Made by a program: the position numbers and the translations under genes. DNA of 64,000 nt, taken from NCBI GenBank assembly GCA_012934845.2, contig WNNJ02003027.1, positions 1 through 64,000 on the forward strand. Direction: 5' to 3'. This stretch comes from Pomphorhynchus laevis. Lineage: Eukaryota; Acanthocephala; Palaeacanthocephala; Echinorhynchida; Pomphorhynchidae. Shown piece after piece: positions 32,179-44,800 of the stretch (position 1 is the stretch's first letter; every line of letters starts with the position of its first letter). The notes beneath the pieces are model-generated. The model worked only from the letters and a program-made list of their open reading frames with translations. It was not told the DNA's origin and did not search any database.

Positions 32179-32610
32179 CTTTCATGTAGTATGTTGTATT
32201 TTTTGCTGTGTTTTATTTTATTCAACATACTCGCTTCTTCATGATACAAAATTTCTGAAATTAAAAATAAATTTTAATTAAAATTTTATTGGTATTTTAT
32301 TTTGAATTTTAGCAGAAAAATCGCGGAGTCCAATATTAATTTTGTTTTCAAATTTTCCACCACTGCTGGGTTGACTTATCAATTTAGTGGACTATAATTT
32401 CTGCACTAGCAAAATTTACGTCGTGGTCAAACAGGTAAAAACTTGCTGTTCGATTATTGGGTCACAAGCGAGCACTACGCCTTGGACAAATAAGCTCAAC
32501 AGTTTGGAATCACTTTGCCGTAATAAGCCATGACGTAAATTTTGACGAATATTTTAATAAATGTCAATTATTTATACCTTCCAATTAGTTCGAACTTTTA
32601 AGTAAATTAA
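32179..32610. repeat. 432-bp direct repeat, copy 1
   Basis: Almost identical to 32995-33426; I count about five differences in 432 bases. It contains an internal inverted pair, AAAATTTACGTCGTGG and CCATGACGTAAATTTT. Non-coding. It is separated from copy 2 by about 385 bp and lies close to the family C SINE. Confidence 0.9.
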
Positions 32611-32994
32611 AAATCTAAATATTTATCCTACTTTAAATCAATCATTCGATTGATTTAAAGATTATGTAACAAGTGAATGATTTCTAAGCATGTTGAATAA
32701 AGAGGTTTAATTACGTTGTGTATGCATTTTGGCAGGGTAAAAATTTAAATTATAAATTGATTGTTCACTCGTTAATTTATTAGTGAAGTTTTATATATTT
32801 ATTAGTAAATGGTTAGTCTACGATTACCATAGCGCAAAATTTCAAACGATTAGATATCACATTTTGTTAACAACATAAAAGTGCAACATGAAATTAATAA
32901 CGAAAATAAAGCTAAACTTTAAAATAAAAAGTCATTTTTATGAATTGACTAATAAATAACAGACGATGTATCAGAATAAGTATCTGCCATGTAT

Positions 32995-33426
32995 CTTTCA
33001 TGTAGTATGTTGTATTTTTTGCTGTGTTTTATTTTATTCAACATACTCGCTTCTTCATGATACAAAATTTCTAAAATTAAAAATAAATTTTAATTAAAAT
33101 TTTATTGGTATTTTATTTTGAATTTTAGCAGAAAAATCGCGAAGTCCAATATTAATTTTGTTTTCAAATTTTCAACCACTACTGGGTTGACTTATCAATT
33201 TAGTGGACTATAATTTCTGCACTAGCAAAATTTACGTCGTGGTCAAACAGGTAAAAACTTGCTGTTCGATTATTGGGTCACAAGCGAGCACTACGCCTTG
33301 AACAAATAAGCTCAACAGTTTGGAATCACTTTGCCGTAATAAGCCATGACGTAAATTTTGACGAATATTTTAATAAATGTCAATTATTTATACCTTCCAA
33401 TTAGTTCGAACTTTTAAGTAAATTAA
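32995..33426. repeat. 432-bp direct repeat, copy 2
   Basis: Same-orientation copy of 32179-32610, beginning CTTTCATGTAGTATGTTGTA and ending CTTTTAAGTAAATTAA. The high likeness marks it as a recent duplication or transposition. Confidence 0.9.
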
Positions 33427-34289
33427 ATTAAGGATTAATAATTATCAATTATAATTAATTATAAATTATTATTTGAGCAAATAATAATGGTAAAATTATT
33501 ATTTTGTGAACTTTATTCTAAGACAAATTATATTATTTGTTATCCATTGATAAACAACTTCAACGTAATAGTTAAAATTTATTTTTAATAAATTATCTAA
33601 TAAAGGAAAAAGTAAAAACAAAATTTAAGTTTGCATTGAGAACGTTAGAGGACCAATCTAGAGATTGGTTTTCGATCCATTTAATAAAACAGGCGGTGAG
33701 CATGTTTTATTATATGAGCATGCCTGGCCGTCTCTGGTAAAACGAAAAGGTTTCATTCCGGTCGCAAATAATTTTGATAATATTTGATAATAAATTTTAA
33801 TATTTTGTTGATTTATGCATTTTTCTATTTTCTGTTTGATCTAATTTTTATAGTAACCTAGTTTAAAATATGTATCTATAAAAGAATTTTGAAGAAAGCC
33901 AAACACATCAAACAATCAATACTAACAATAAATCAATACAAGCTAATGATATATTTCCTTAGATGAAATTTGATTATATAGTGTAATATCATATTCCAAT
34001 CCAGAGTATATTACTATCCATAAAACTTTTACATTTAAAGTTTAAATTTATCTTCTATAATACTTTGATTTTACAATTTGCTGTTTGATTTTATTTTCAT
34101 AGCTTACTTATATTATTTTTAAATATAATCATTAAATATAATTATATTCCGCTATTTGCAACATTTTGAAATTTTAAAAAGCGCCTGTTTTTGAAAGTGA
34201 GTTATAATTTTCAACAGCTGAATTCACTGCTAAGTTTAAAGTTACCAAGTAAAATATATGTAGTTACCAAGTGCTATATGTAGCATATC

Positions 34290-34885
34290 AAGGAAAAGTT
34301 TTGATTTTAATAGCATCGACGAGAAATGTTATCCTTTTGTAAATTCATAAATTTAGGGATGTCAGTCGGTTATTTTGGCCTATAATATACAAAATATCGA
34401 TTGCATTATATAATAATTGAAATGCAATAGAATTTCATTTTATACAACTGAAATTACAAAAGAAAACCACAGAAAATTAAGAATGCACTCAATATGGCGT
34501 GCATGTATTCATGGATCACTTGAAAAGTAATTAAAAAGTATTTTAAAATTAGCATCGGGTTTCAACATATGTAATGCTAAGACAGCGATACTTTATTCCT
34601 GATTAACGACTTTGTGTAAAACGTTTATTTTATCAAGAAGTGAATTTTATAAAAGGATTTGAATTTTGTTTAAGAAATTCGAAAATAGCATTATATTTAA
34701 AAGATCATTATATTTTTTGTCGATTTATTTGTTTTACTATTTTCTGTTTGATTGTATTTTTACGATAACCTAGTTTAAAATATGCATTTAATAAATTATT
34801 TAAATGATTGTGACGAAAGACATTATGGCAATTCTTAAAATTTCATTATTTAATGTATTATATTAGGAGAAGATGCTACCTTCAA
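34290..34885. repeat. Dispersed repeat, copy 2 of a 590-bp pair (Penelope-associated)
   Basis: Same-orientation counterpart of 5941-6530. It ends at the foldback element 34867-34977, where copy 1 keeps only GAAGATGCTACCTTCAA. Confidence 0.65.
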
Positions 34886-34977
34886 TTTGAAAACCTACCT
34901 AATTTTCTAATTAATTGCTATTATCACACTGGTGATAAAAAAATATGTAGGCTTTCAAATTGAAGGTAGCATCTTCC
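34867..34977. repeat. Foldback element with about 30-bp arms
   Basis: GAAGATGCTACCTTCAATTT on the left is mirrored by AAATTGAAGGTAGCATCTTC on the right, extended by CCTAC/GTAGG. The loop is about 50 bp. A single arm of it survives at 6513-6530. Confidence 0.75.
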
Positions 34978-35074
34978 CAAATAAATCACATTAAATTTAA
35001 AATCAGAAATGATTTCAATTAAATTTGCAAAATGTAAGGCGAAAGTCTTTCATTAAAATTAAATACCAATTAAG

Positions 35075-35235
35075 CAGATGAGTCGAGTGATCGTCAGCCA
35101 ACATTAAAAGACCGAAACGTGAAACGTAGGTATTGGATCAGCTGCTGATGAGGTTCACCAATACTGAAGTGTAGCGTACTGCTGTTGGCGTATAGATAGG
35201 ATTTAAGTGGCGTGCAGAATAAAAATAGTCATCAA
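35075..35235 (+). repeat. SINE family A body (copy 3) with ribozyme-like core
   Basis: AAGACCGAAACGTGAAACGT, then AGGTATTGGATCAGC and CTGATGAGGTT. GACC (35110-35113) can pair with GGTT (35052-based numbering: 35152-35155) across a CGT-GAA-ACG mini-hairpin, while TATTGG (35131-35136) can pair with CCAATA (35158-35163). The flanks (AAGCAGATGAG before, GTAGCGTACTGCT after) match the bodies of copies 1 and 2. A tRNA-like head is not evident. Confidence 0.6.
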
Positions 35236-35284
35236 AATTTCAATAATATACTTTACATTAAAATAAGATATCAGATAATCAAAT

Positions 35285-35475
35285 TTCACGAAAGGTAATA
35301 CGTCAATATCATGTATTGGTCCATCATCTATGTTGGGTCGATAAATAGAGGACTAGGGTTTGAATCCTGATAGCATATTAGTTTTTCCTGATGACCTACA
35401 ATCTGCTATGTTGGGTAGAAGAGTTAGGGGCCGAAACCTGATAGCATAGCAGTTCCTCCTGATGACCTCTAATTC
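35285..35475 (+). repeat. Tandem tRNA-like SINE dimer (family B)
   Basis: Two units about 76 bp apart: CTATGTTGGGTCGATAAATA ... TAGGGTTTGAATCCTGATAG and CTATGTTGGGTAGAAGAGTT ... GGGGCCGAAACCTGATAGCA. Each ends in TCCTGATGACCT. GGGTTTGAATCC is a good B-box; the second unit has a diverged one. A single diverged copy lies at 61555-61645. Confidence 0.55.
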
Positions 35476-35479
35476 TTAT

Positions 35480-36030
35480 TCTGATACAACGTCTGTTATT
35501 TATTAGTCAATTCATAAAAATTTACTTTTAATTTAAATTTCAATTTTTTATTTTAACTTGATTTAAATTATAAAAAATCTTAAAAAATCTTATTATTTAA
35601 TTTATTTCCTATTTAATTATTAAATTTTGATTCAGCATTTGTTCTTTCAATTTAATCTATTATCAGTATCTGATATAATTATTATAATATAAATTATATA
35701 AAAACTTAAGATTCAAATATTTATTTACAAAATACGCAGACTAAGTTAACTGATCCAATTTATTTATCCTGCTCAAAAAAATCCAAATTTAAAAGGATCA
35801 ACATTAGTTCTTTTTAAAAATGACATTTTATATACTTTGCTTGATTAGTCCATAAAAACGCCGACCAAGAAAAATAGCACTAGGAATTTGAATTAAAGAC
35901 AATAGTCCAGAAATGTTGCTCCAAAATTTACGAATGCATTTGTGAAACAAATGTGCTTACCCATTACTAAGAGTCAATTAGAAAGAACCAAAAGAAAAAA
36001 TATAAATTAAAATTTTAATATATAAAAACG
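35480..36030. other. AT-rich spacer with a diverged repeat
   Basis: A block at 35870-35995 (AGAAATGTTGCTCCAAAATT ... CCCATTACTAAGAGTCAATTAGA) resembles 38050-38165 (TAAATGTTGCTACAAACTGC ... CCAATTACTAAACGTCAACTAGA). I see no gene. Confidence 0.35.
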
Positions 36031-36034
36031 CAGA

Positions 36035-37640
36035 GCAGGATTGCATCCTGCGCAGCGTCGCTCGCGAAATACCGCATATTTTACCGTTTGTTCAACTTTG
36101 TTACGACAGCCGGAGCGAGCTTCTATTCGGCAACAAACGTATCCTCTCGGCTAAAGAGTTCAGCAGGGCGACACATTGGACCCTGCACTATTTTGCCTTA
36201 CCGTCAACAGATTGGCACATTTCTTAAAATCCAGTTTGAACCAATGGCACCTCAACGACTGCGTCCTGGGCGGTATCGTGGAGAACATTCTGGCCGATAT
36301 CCACAAAATTCAGGCTGACGGACCCGAAAGCTGCTCCGTCAGCCTGAATTATAAGCTTCTAGGTGCGCCGCTTCGCAGGGGAGAAAGCAACGACAACGCA
36401 TTAAGCTGAGCAGTGAACGAGCTTCATAACCACGGAATTCGGTTGAGCGCTTACGACGCCTTCGTGATTTTGCGTATCTCACTCAGCTTACCAAAGATTG
36501 GCTTCCTTCTTCGATGTACACCCTGCTACGGAAAAAAATGCTTCAACTTTTCGAAACTGAAGTTCGAAGAATATTGAGCGAAATACTCAATGTGTCACTG
36601 CCCAACGAAGCCTGGAGGCAAGCGACCTTACCGATCCGTCTAGGTGGTCTTGGTGTTTGCAAGACATTGGAGGTTGCCCTTCCTGCGTTTGATTCATTCA
36701 TCAAGGCACAATGGAACTAAAGAAGATACTGATAAGAAACTGCCCGTCGTTAACCCTTCGCCCTTCATAATCAGAATTGGAAAATACCACACATCAATGG
36801 AACGCGGAATATCGAACGGCCATTCCACCGGATCAAATATTTCAAAAACAATGGATGGCCGAACACTACGAAGCGTGCCAACGAAGACTTGTCGACGAAG
36901 CACGGACAACTGAATCTCGAGTCCGACTCATCGCAGTAAGATCAAAGTGGTCCGTGGTGTTCCTTGAAGCACTGCCGATCACATCCGTCGGCACACAACT
37001 TGATAACCGATCTATTTCTATCGCCGTGGCGTTGAGGCTCGGTGTTCAATGCTTTCAAAGGCATCGGTTTATCTGCGGAGTGTCGGTCCCCCGGCACAGT
37101 GTTCATGCCTTAGACTGCAACAGAATAACGTCTCGTCACCATCGACATGTTACAGTCAACGAGATTTTGAGAATGGCTCTCACTGCCTCAGGATCGCCCT
37201 CCTGACTCGAACCGGTAGGCTTAGCGCGATACGATGGCAAACGACCCGATGGTGCCACTTTTATGCCACGGAAAACTCGCCGTATAATCGTTTGTAATTT
37301 CACTTGCCCGAACACCCTGGCCGCCAGTCATGTCGCACAAGCGATGTCTTCTGCTAGCGCTTTGCAGCCCATGCGGAGTAGCTCAAACCAACCAAATACA
37401 GCTGCTTAGAGGATCGACAGTATTTGTTCGTCCCTATCGCCATCAAAACACTTAGCGCGGTCAGTCCCAGCGCATCTGCGTTTTTGAGGCAGTTTAGTTT
37501 AAGGTTGAAGCGGACAACCGGTTGTAAACGCGCATTCAGCTGGCTCATTCAACGAATCAGCGCAGCCGTGCAACGATGGAATGCCGCATCCTTTTTGGAG
37601 TCGACTGGAGATCCCTTCCGATGTAATTACCTTATTATTT
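36035..37640 (+). mobile_element. Decayed non-LTR retrotransposon, same family as 2.9-5.2 kb
   Basis: The plus strand carries pieces of the RT and C-terminus. DPALFCLTVNRLAHFLKSSL precedes a catalytic box changed to HLNDCVLGG (family YLDD), so one catalytic Asp is lost. Next come LPNEAWRQATLPIRLGGLGV and then ICGVSVPRHSVHALDCNR with a HHRHVTVNEIL end, the decayed counterpart of NGLSCSRSAVRF in the first copy. The N-terminal half is missing and frames shift several times. The 37.2-37.6 kb part is probably 3' UTR. Confidence 0.75.
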
Positions 37641-37644
37641 AATT

Positions 37645-38615
37645 CATATTTATTTCTTTGCACTAATGTTTTTTGAAATTAATTATTATAGTCAATAAAT
37701 AAAAATAAAATAAAATATTTTTGTACTTCATTTTTATATATAAAATTTTTTATCTAAAAAATAAAAATTTAATTTTTTTAATCAAAAGATTTTGTAAAAA
37801 ATTAGGAAAAATTATCAATTTGTTTTCAGAACAAATCGTACGCTTTGCTTCTGATGACGCTAGCAGCAGTTAGCGAAATATAAAAATAAATTTAAACTAA
37901 TTGGTTCTGTTTTAAAATTTAAATAGCTGTGTGTTGATATTATGTCGATAGTAATAAAATGTCATAAACGTAAAGTGATGAACTTGGTTAGCTAGTTAAA
38001 TATAGAAATAAATTTATGTTTTTAGTGATCCGTCACCAAAATTTCAGATTTAATAATCAAAAACATTGTAATCGAGCTAAGGTCAATAATTCATAAATGT
38101 TGCTACAAACTGCATTAGATCATTTGTTGTACAAGGCTTACCAATTACTAAACGTCAACTAGAAGGAAGCACTATAATAATGGATGCTTATACTTATCGG
38201 ATATTTTGAGACAAATCTATTTGGCAATCTAACACGTATTTACCTGTCATCCGAATTATTCAAATGTGAGAAAGCATTTTTATTAATCAAATTCGTTTCC
38301 AGTATTTTAGCGACGAACATGCTCACAACTTTACAAGAAAACATTTATAATTATTATACTGTTAGTTCAGATAGCTAGCTATTAGTTCAATTACAACAAT
38401 TAGCTAATTTCAATTATTTTTAAAATTTTGAGCCTGTGCGCTATCGAAATATTGGAAACCAATTTGATTATTAATAATGTATTCTCGCCTTTGATTCATT
38501 CGGTGAATGATTAATTCAGTAGGAGACGTTTTCACAAATCTATTGCTCATAAAACAACTTTAAAACATTAATGAATTGCATGTAAGCAGATACTTTTATA
38601 ATGGAATATATTCTT
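37645..38615. other. AT-rich spacer
   Basis: Contains one hammerhead-like half-core motif (CTGATGACGCTAGCAGCAGT, then TAGCGAAAT, 37851-37879) and the diverged block shared with 35870. I see no gene. Confidence 0.35.
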
Positions 38616-38619
38616 ACAT

Positions 38620-39000
38620 TCGTTGCGAGCATTATACTACCAGCAATTGCTCGAGCAGTGCAGTGATCAAGTAAACGAACAGGGCGCAGTCGTAGACGTG
38701 ATGCCACAGAAATCCCAAACGCTGAATTGCGCGACTAGCAGTGAACAAACTGTCGGCAAATTCGCGGACTGCTATGCAGTAGAATTAGCGATGCAGCATA
38801 TTCTGCTCTCTCTATTATTGACGGCAGCAACGCCGATGAGAACATTCCTCTACAGAGCGCTCTAGTGAAGAACTGCGGTACTGGTGACAAATGTTGCACA
38901 AAGCACGACGGACGAAGGAAACGACCATAAAAATCGGTAACGTTTGTTGACGACGTCACGATCTACTTACAGCCGCGACTCTGATGATGATTGTTATACA
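38620..39000 (+). mobile_element. GC-richer retroelement remnant
   Basis: A GC-richer island whose end reads TFVDDVTIYLQPRL (about 38940-38980), like the catalytic box of LINE reverse transcriptases. Upstream, an 80-codon frame (38623-38865) shows no recognisable domain. I treat the whole as a small LINE relic; the upstream part could be something else. Confidence 0.35.
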
Positions 39001-39298
39001 AATAAAGAAAAGTTTGTTAATTTTTGATTTGAATTTTTTTATATGTCCATAGTATTTCTATTGCAACGTATTCGTCAATTAAATACCAAAAATATTAAAT
39101 GAGCGCTAATAATTAGTTATTAATTAGTTGATAGCTAATTAATTAGTTATTAATTGTTAATTTAGATAGCTAATTACAATTGTTTTTTAGAAATATTTTA
39201 AAAGCAATTATTTTTACGAAAGTGATTTTAAAATAAAAACAATTTCAGTAACTTTAATATTAAACACAACATCAGTAATTATGTCAATTAACGGAGAA

Positions 39299-39442
39299 TC
39301 ATTTTTGTTCAGTATTGCAACAATCGTCTGATGACTTTGGCGGCGTACCTTTTTTCGAAGCACAACAGCCTGAAAGCTGATTATCCCCAGCTTCGCAATG
39401 TGTGTTCGCGCAACACTTTTCTTTCTTTTTATTGCATTTTTC
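39299..39442 (-). CDS. Terminal exon of a cysteine-rich protein
   Basis: On the minus strand a good acceptor (caattttcag) opens a 47-codon frame ending in TGA. It contains EKCNKKKEKCCANTHCEAGD, then SGCCASKKG and DDCCNTEQK: nine cysteines in 47 residues, several as CC pairs, with many Lys. Such a layout suits metal binding or a disulfide-rich secreted peptide. I do not recognise the family. A possible first exon is 40711-40674 (MKQILFTVFAIL, signal-like, followed by gtaggg), but no middle exon links them, so that connection is a guess. Confidence 0.55.
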   Translation of the reverse strand, partial: EKCNKKKEKCCANTHCEAGDNQLSGCCASKKGTPPKSSDDCCNTEQK

Positions 39443-40025
39443 CTGAAAATTGAAAAACTCTTATGTCAAAAGTGTATTTATTACGAAAAATAGCATTTAC
39501 GTAATGTTTGAAACATAAAAAAGAAAATACGAAAAGAGAATAAATGAAACTATAAATATAAATATTATATTTATATAAATGTAAATATTACATAAATATA
39601 AATACTGTTACTTATATGATAATATATGTAAATAATAAATAATATAAAATACTACTATATTATATAAATAATATAGTAGTATTTATAGTAGTAATATATG
39701 AAAATATCACAATAGCAACTATCCTGCTATTATTTATTTATCATTATAAAACTTGCATTACCAAATTAATATTAATCGAATATTATTGATTACAGTAAAA
39801 TATTTTATCTAATTAATTTATAACTTTGAAATTAAAAAATACATTGTTAATGTTCTGATATTTCTTAACTAGCATTCAATCCTCCATAATTCGGTAATCA
39901 AACAATCTCAACTATCCGTTTATAATCAGTAACGGTGTAAGTGATATCAATTATATCACGTCCAGCTTATGACCTCCAAGGGGTCATATTCTTTCAATTA
40001 CGATGAAAAATCTACTTCACCGCTT

Positions 40026-40060
40026 AATACAAAGCGAAAATGCGATTTTCGCTTTGTATT
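40026..40060. repeat. Perfect 15-bp hairpin
   Basis: AATACAAAGCGAAAA, loop TGCGA, then the exact reverse complement, followed by a further partial copy of the right arm (ATTTTCGCTTTGTAC). Similar perfect short hairpins occur at 6858-6897 and 48365-48390. Confidence 0.6.
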
Positions 40061-40808
40061 ATTTTCGCTTTGTACTTACTATTTTTATATATTAAAAATT
40101 ATATTATTAATATTGTATATTTAATTATATATGGATAATTATATGATTAATATCAATTAATAATTATATATATTATATTTCTTAGTTTTGATTGACTTTA
40201 TATTTCCTTAGAGACAATTTCGTAAGCTAAAATTTATAATTGTAAAATCGTTATAATAATGTATAAATAAGTTCGAAAAACTTCTTAAAAATTTAATCGA
40301 ACGATGTTTTAGATCAAAATTAGTTTCCGTGGGTTTTTAGGCTTTATACTTAAATTTGCCTTATAAAAGTCTAGGAATGTTGAATATTAAGAACGTAATT
40401 TTAAAGAATAACGTCGAATAATATGTGGGTAGTATTTCATTGTTATTATTTCACTCAATATATCAGAGTTTAATGGATGCGACAATATATCGAAAAGTAA
40501 AAGAATGAGAAGAAACATGCCATTTCGAAAATTGAAACAATTTCGCCTGTCATTCTTAAAAGTCATTCTTTCGCCTGTCATAAGTAAAAGAATTACTTAT
40601 GTAGTAGTATTTATTTAAACGAATCAAGGCAAATACTTATCTATTTTATAAAGCTTTCAGGATTTCTCCCTACTTCAATATAGCAAAAACAGTAAATAAG
40701 ATCTGTTTCATGCAATATTTAAGGTCTTTTATGAGCTGCGTGTAAACTCTGAAATAATTTGAAGAATTTTGATGTGGATCAGAAAGTATCCGGTCATGTA
40801 TATATGAA

Positions 40809-40990
40809 AACCAGATCAAAAAAAACGTAGACAGATTTTGACGTTTCGACTTTCACCTTTTTCAACTGTATTTTTTTATATCTCAAACCTTTTTAACCTT
40901 CTTAATAAAGTTTGAGATATAAAAAACATACAATTGAAAAAGGCGATAGCCGAAAAGTCAAAAATCTGTCTACGTCTTTTTGATCTGGTT
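40809..40990. repeat. Foldback element with about 80-bp arms
   Basis: AACCAGATCAAAAAAAACGT at the left is mirrored by ACGTCTTTTTGATCTGGTT at the right. Pairing continues through CAGATTTTGAC/GTCAAAAATCTG and ATATCTCAAAC/GTTTGAGATAT to a loop of about 20 bases. Both arms carry a TTGAAAAAGG...CGAAA hairpin motif (minus strand on the left arm). A third, single copy (TTGAAAAAGCCCAAAGGGCG then AAACG on the minus strand) is at 41123-41150. Confidence 0.8.
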
Positions 40991-41867
40991 TTTTTAAATA
41001 ATTTATTATATGGCTGTATTCCCACGAGGAAATTCCAGATGATAGTTTCATAATTTATCAAATATATAATATATATACATAAATATATATTACATAAGCA
41101 AATTGAAGAATTTACTTATTAACGTTTCGCCCTTTGGGCTTTTTCAATTGTATGTTATGATCTCAGAAACGTTTTTTATATAAAAAAACCAGCAGCAGTG
41201 AATACCTCAAATTATGTTATATATATTTATATATATTCTAGTATTCTAATTAGAATACTTTAGTTAGAAAAACTAACTAAAGCTAGAATAAAGTAATAAC
41301 GTTTTGAATTTCATTTTCAAATTTCATATTTTTATTTCTTAGTATTTTTAAAAACTTGGAAAATATATTGTCACACCTTTGATATTTATAAAAACTATAA
41401 GAATAGTTTTACTTTATGGTACAATGAGTGGCATGCAATAATAAATAAAAAAATTAAAATGGGAACATTTTATGAAGCGTATAAGCGATCACTAAAAGTT
41501 TGCAATAAACCGTTTATTTGAAGCATTACTTTGTGTGATATAATTATAAAATATATTTTGATTTAAACAGTTATGAAATCTTTTGAAAGCACAATGTATT
41601 TGTACATGTGTATCCGTTGTTTTATCAGATAAATATTACCCATTAAACCGTTCAGTATAACATGTTCACTAGTAAGCACGTGCCATGTAATTTTGTAACC
41701 AATAAAAAGTGATGATGAATTCTCATGAAAGATAAATAAAGACCATACAGCTGTATGATATTCATGTAACTTTTAATATGAAATTTACGAAAAACTTAAA
41801 ACATTCAGGGAATCATTACCACAGAATATATATCAAATTAGAGTATACTATTCAATAATAGTTATAA

Positions 41868-44800
41868 TCAATTTTCTAAAATCAATGGATTAAAATATTT
41901 AAATACCTTAGGTTGATCGTGTTCGTCATTCGAGCCCAGTCCTTTCATCATTTTTGCAAATAAATTCTTTTCTTTTTCTCGATATTGACGCATGCAACAT
42001 TTTACTGACTGGATTTTAGAGGACGCAGCTGTATTTGTTGAATTTACTTCAAGCACTTTATGGAAGTCTGTCAATGCGTCGTCGTAGTCATTCCTGGCGA
42101 ACTTAGCTTCTCCTCTTCTAAATAAAGCCTTTTCGTTTTTCGGATCCTTCTCGAGAATTTTGTCAGCGCATTCAATTGCCTGTAGGAAATCACCATTTTT
42201 CAAGTAGCACATAACCAAATTGTTGTTTATTTGTGTGAATAACTGATTTGACGAATTACAATCATCATCCGTTATGGGTGCGCATTCCGCCGCGCGCTTG
42301 TAGCGTTCAATAGCTTGTTGAAATTTAGATTGCTGGAATTTCAAACATTTTAGTAAATCATTTCATAAATTATTATTTTTGAGTATCTAAGCAACTTTCT
42401 TAGTCTTTGAAACAATAGGCAAATTTCACCAGCTGAGCATTCATAGCTAAGCATTTAAACTTAGTCAGTAAACATTAACAAATCAATTGTTCAATCATTG
42501 AAGACAAGATTTAATTGTGTTTGTCATATGCCTTTATTTTTAAGTATTTAATATTCGGCTTAAAACCTTAGGAAATTTTTTGATTATAGATTATGTCCCT
42601 ATATATTTGATCTATGTCTGCTTTGATAACAGTTTATTTAACAAAACTCATTTATAAAAATTTCTCTTAAATCCTTAAACTGTCACATCTTTTAATTGAG
42701 AGTAAACAAGGTTAAAAACCTTTATTTTTTGAAATTTAGACGATTTAAAATAGTAACTCATATTTCTGGATTAGTTCTATTTACAATAATTAGTTCTATT
42801 TCAACAAAATAGAAATTTTTAATTCATTTATTGTACAAAATATGTATTCTCAGGTCAGTGATTTATTCAACTGACATTCGTCAGATGGTATTTGATATAG
42901 ATTTATATATTAATACATCAAGTCAAATATATCATTTTCACAATGTACTGAATGTAAATATTGTGACCTTGAATAAAATGTTTTGATAATTATTATGATT
43001 TATTATTGTTCAAGACAGTTACAAAGTTTTAATTTTACAGTGATAATGATTTTTGGTCAAACTTTAGGTTACATCGATATCATTTTTACAAATAAGATCG
43101 GTTTGATCCGGAATATAACGATTAAAGTTAATGAAATACTATAAATCAAAAAATACAGAATTCAAAAAAATTTTTATGGTATATTTAAATATTTGCAATT
43201 TAATTTTTTGTTTCAAATAGTTGATACAGATTTATTATTGTTAAAGAATTATTAAAGCTTGATCAAAGAAAAGACGAAATTTTTATTTGATATTTCGCTA
43301 ACCTCCTTTAGCATCTTCAGAAAATAACATCTTCAGAAAATTAATTTTTAATGGTAAATTTAACGACCTAGTTATTTTCCAACTTTGTTGGTAAACAACG
43401 AAGTTGGAAAGCAATTAGTAAATATCATTTATTATGAGAAAAGACTATAATCATGTATAGAAAGGGACTTAAGAGTTTTTCCTTAAGATATGGACAGGAA
43501 ATACAATTAGAATGTTTCTATAATATACCGGTTTTAATTAGCGGATATTTAATAATTTTTGGGTCACGAACTTAACTGTCTATTTAACGAGATTTGAAGG
43601 CAAAAGAAGCGAGATTAAATACAGTACTACACAATTATAATGGATAGATAACAATGATAGGATTGAATGTGAAAATTACATCATTGTAATTATAACGAGT
43701 GCGAAACATTAAGAATGACTAGAATACACTCTAATTGATGAACTAAGTGTGAACTTAATCCAACCCGTACTAACGACATTCTTAAACCACAATTAAAATG
43801 TTATAAGATGTGATTGTGAAAACTGGTAGCAAATGTTTTGCCCATTTAAGTTTATGCAAATAGTAAACAATATAATAAATAACCTTAAAATATTTGTTTC
43901 CCTTTTCTTTCTGCAGCTTAGCACATTCAATCTTTTCTTCGTCATTCATTTGCCATGACTGCTTTGCCTAAAATATATAAATTTTATCATTCGGTTAAAA
44001 TTCGGAAACAAATCTGTAGTTTTTACATTTTACAATTAAATAGTATAAATTTAAAATCCTGATTTGAATTGTCCAGAAGTAAAATATTAAAGTTTACTAT
44101 TTTTACATAAATTTTAATAAAATAATTTTATACTTTAAATATCAAAAATTAGAAAACATTTAACGCTCTGTAGTCAAACAATTGACTTGAGTTGAGCGAC
44201 AAATTTTGATAATTAATAAAATAATTTTAAACCGTAAACATAAAATAATAAAAGCATTATGAAGTTGTGAATATAGAAATTAACAAAACTTGATTAACTT
44301 TTTAAAAATATGAAATTACCAAATTTACAGCAAAACCGATGTAAATGTAAAATGAAATTAAAAAGTTTTAGTTGCTTGTTTGGTTCAGCGTTAACATCAA
44401 TAAACACGATTCTTGGCAAGCTTGCGAAAATGCTGAGTTATTGATTAAATAAAGAGAAATAAAAATGCTTTGTGCAATTATATCGATGATTTTTCAATTT
44501 ACAAACTTTTTACTATCGATTTGATATTGAAAATTTAAAGATATTAAAAATTTGCAGATATTGAAAATTTGAAGATGTTGGAAAATTGAAGATATTGGAA
44601 AATTGAAGATATTGAAAATTTGATATTGGAAATTTGACGAAATAATTGTACAAAGCAACTTCTATTTGGCAATACATTTAGTAGATAATTAATCACAATG
44701 AGTGAATAATTGATTTCCAACAAAAAATGTTAAAACATGTTTAACATATTTCAATTTGAAAACATATCTCAATTTGCATTTAAAATGATAAACATGTAAT

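Noticed and set aside
35320-35465. Hammerhead cores at TCCTGATGACC in family B
   Set aside because: The GAA/GAAA there is part of a diverged tRNA B-box (GGGTTTGAATCC), so the ribozyme reading is weak.
40387-40581. 64-codon minus-strand frame with a signal-like MFLLILLLFDIL
   Set aside because: No acceptor/donor context and no family likeness; the surrounding sequence is partly duplicated and low-complexity.
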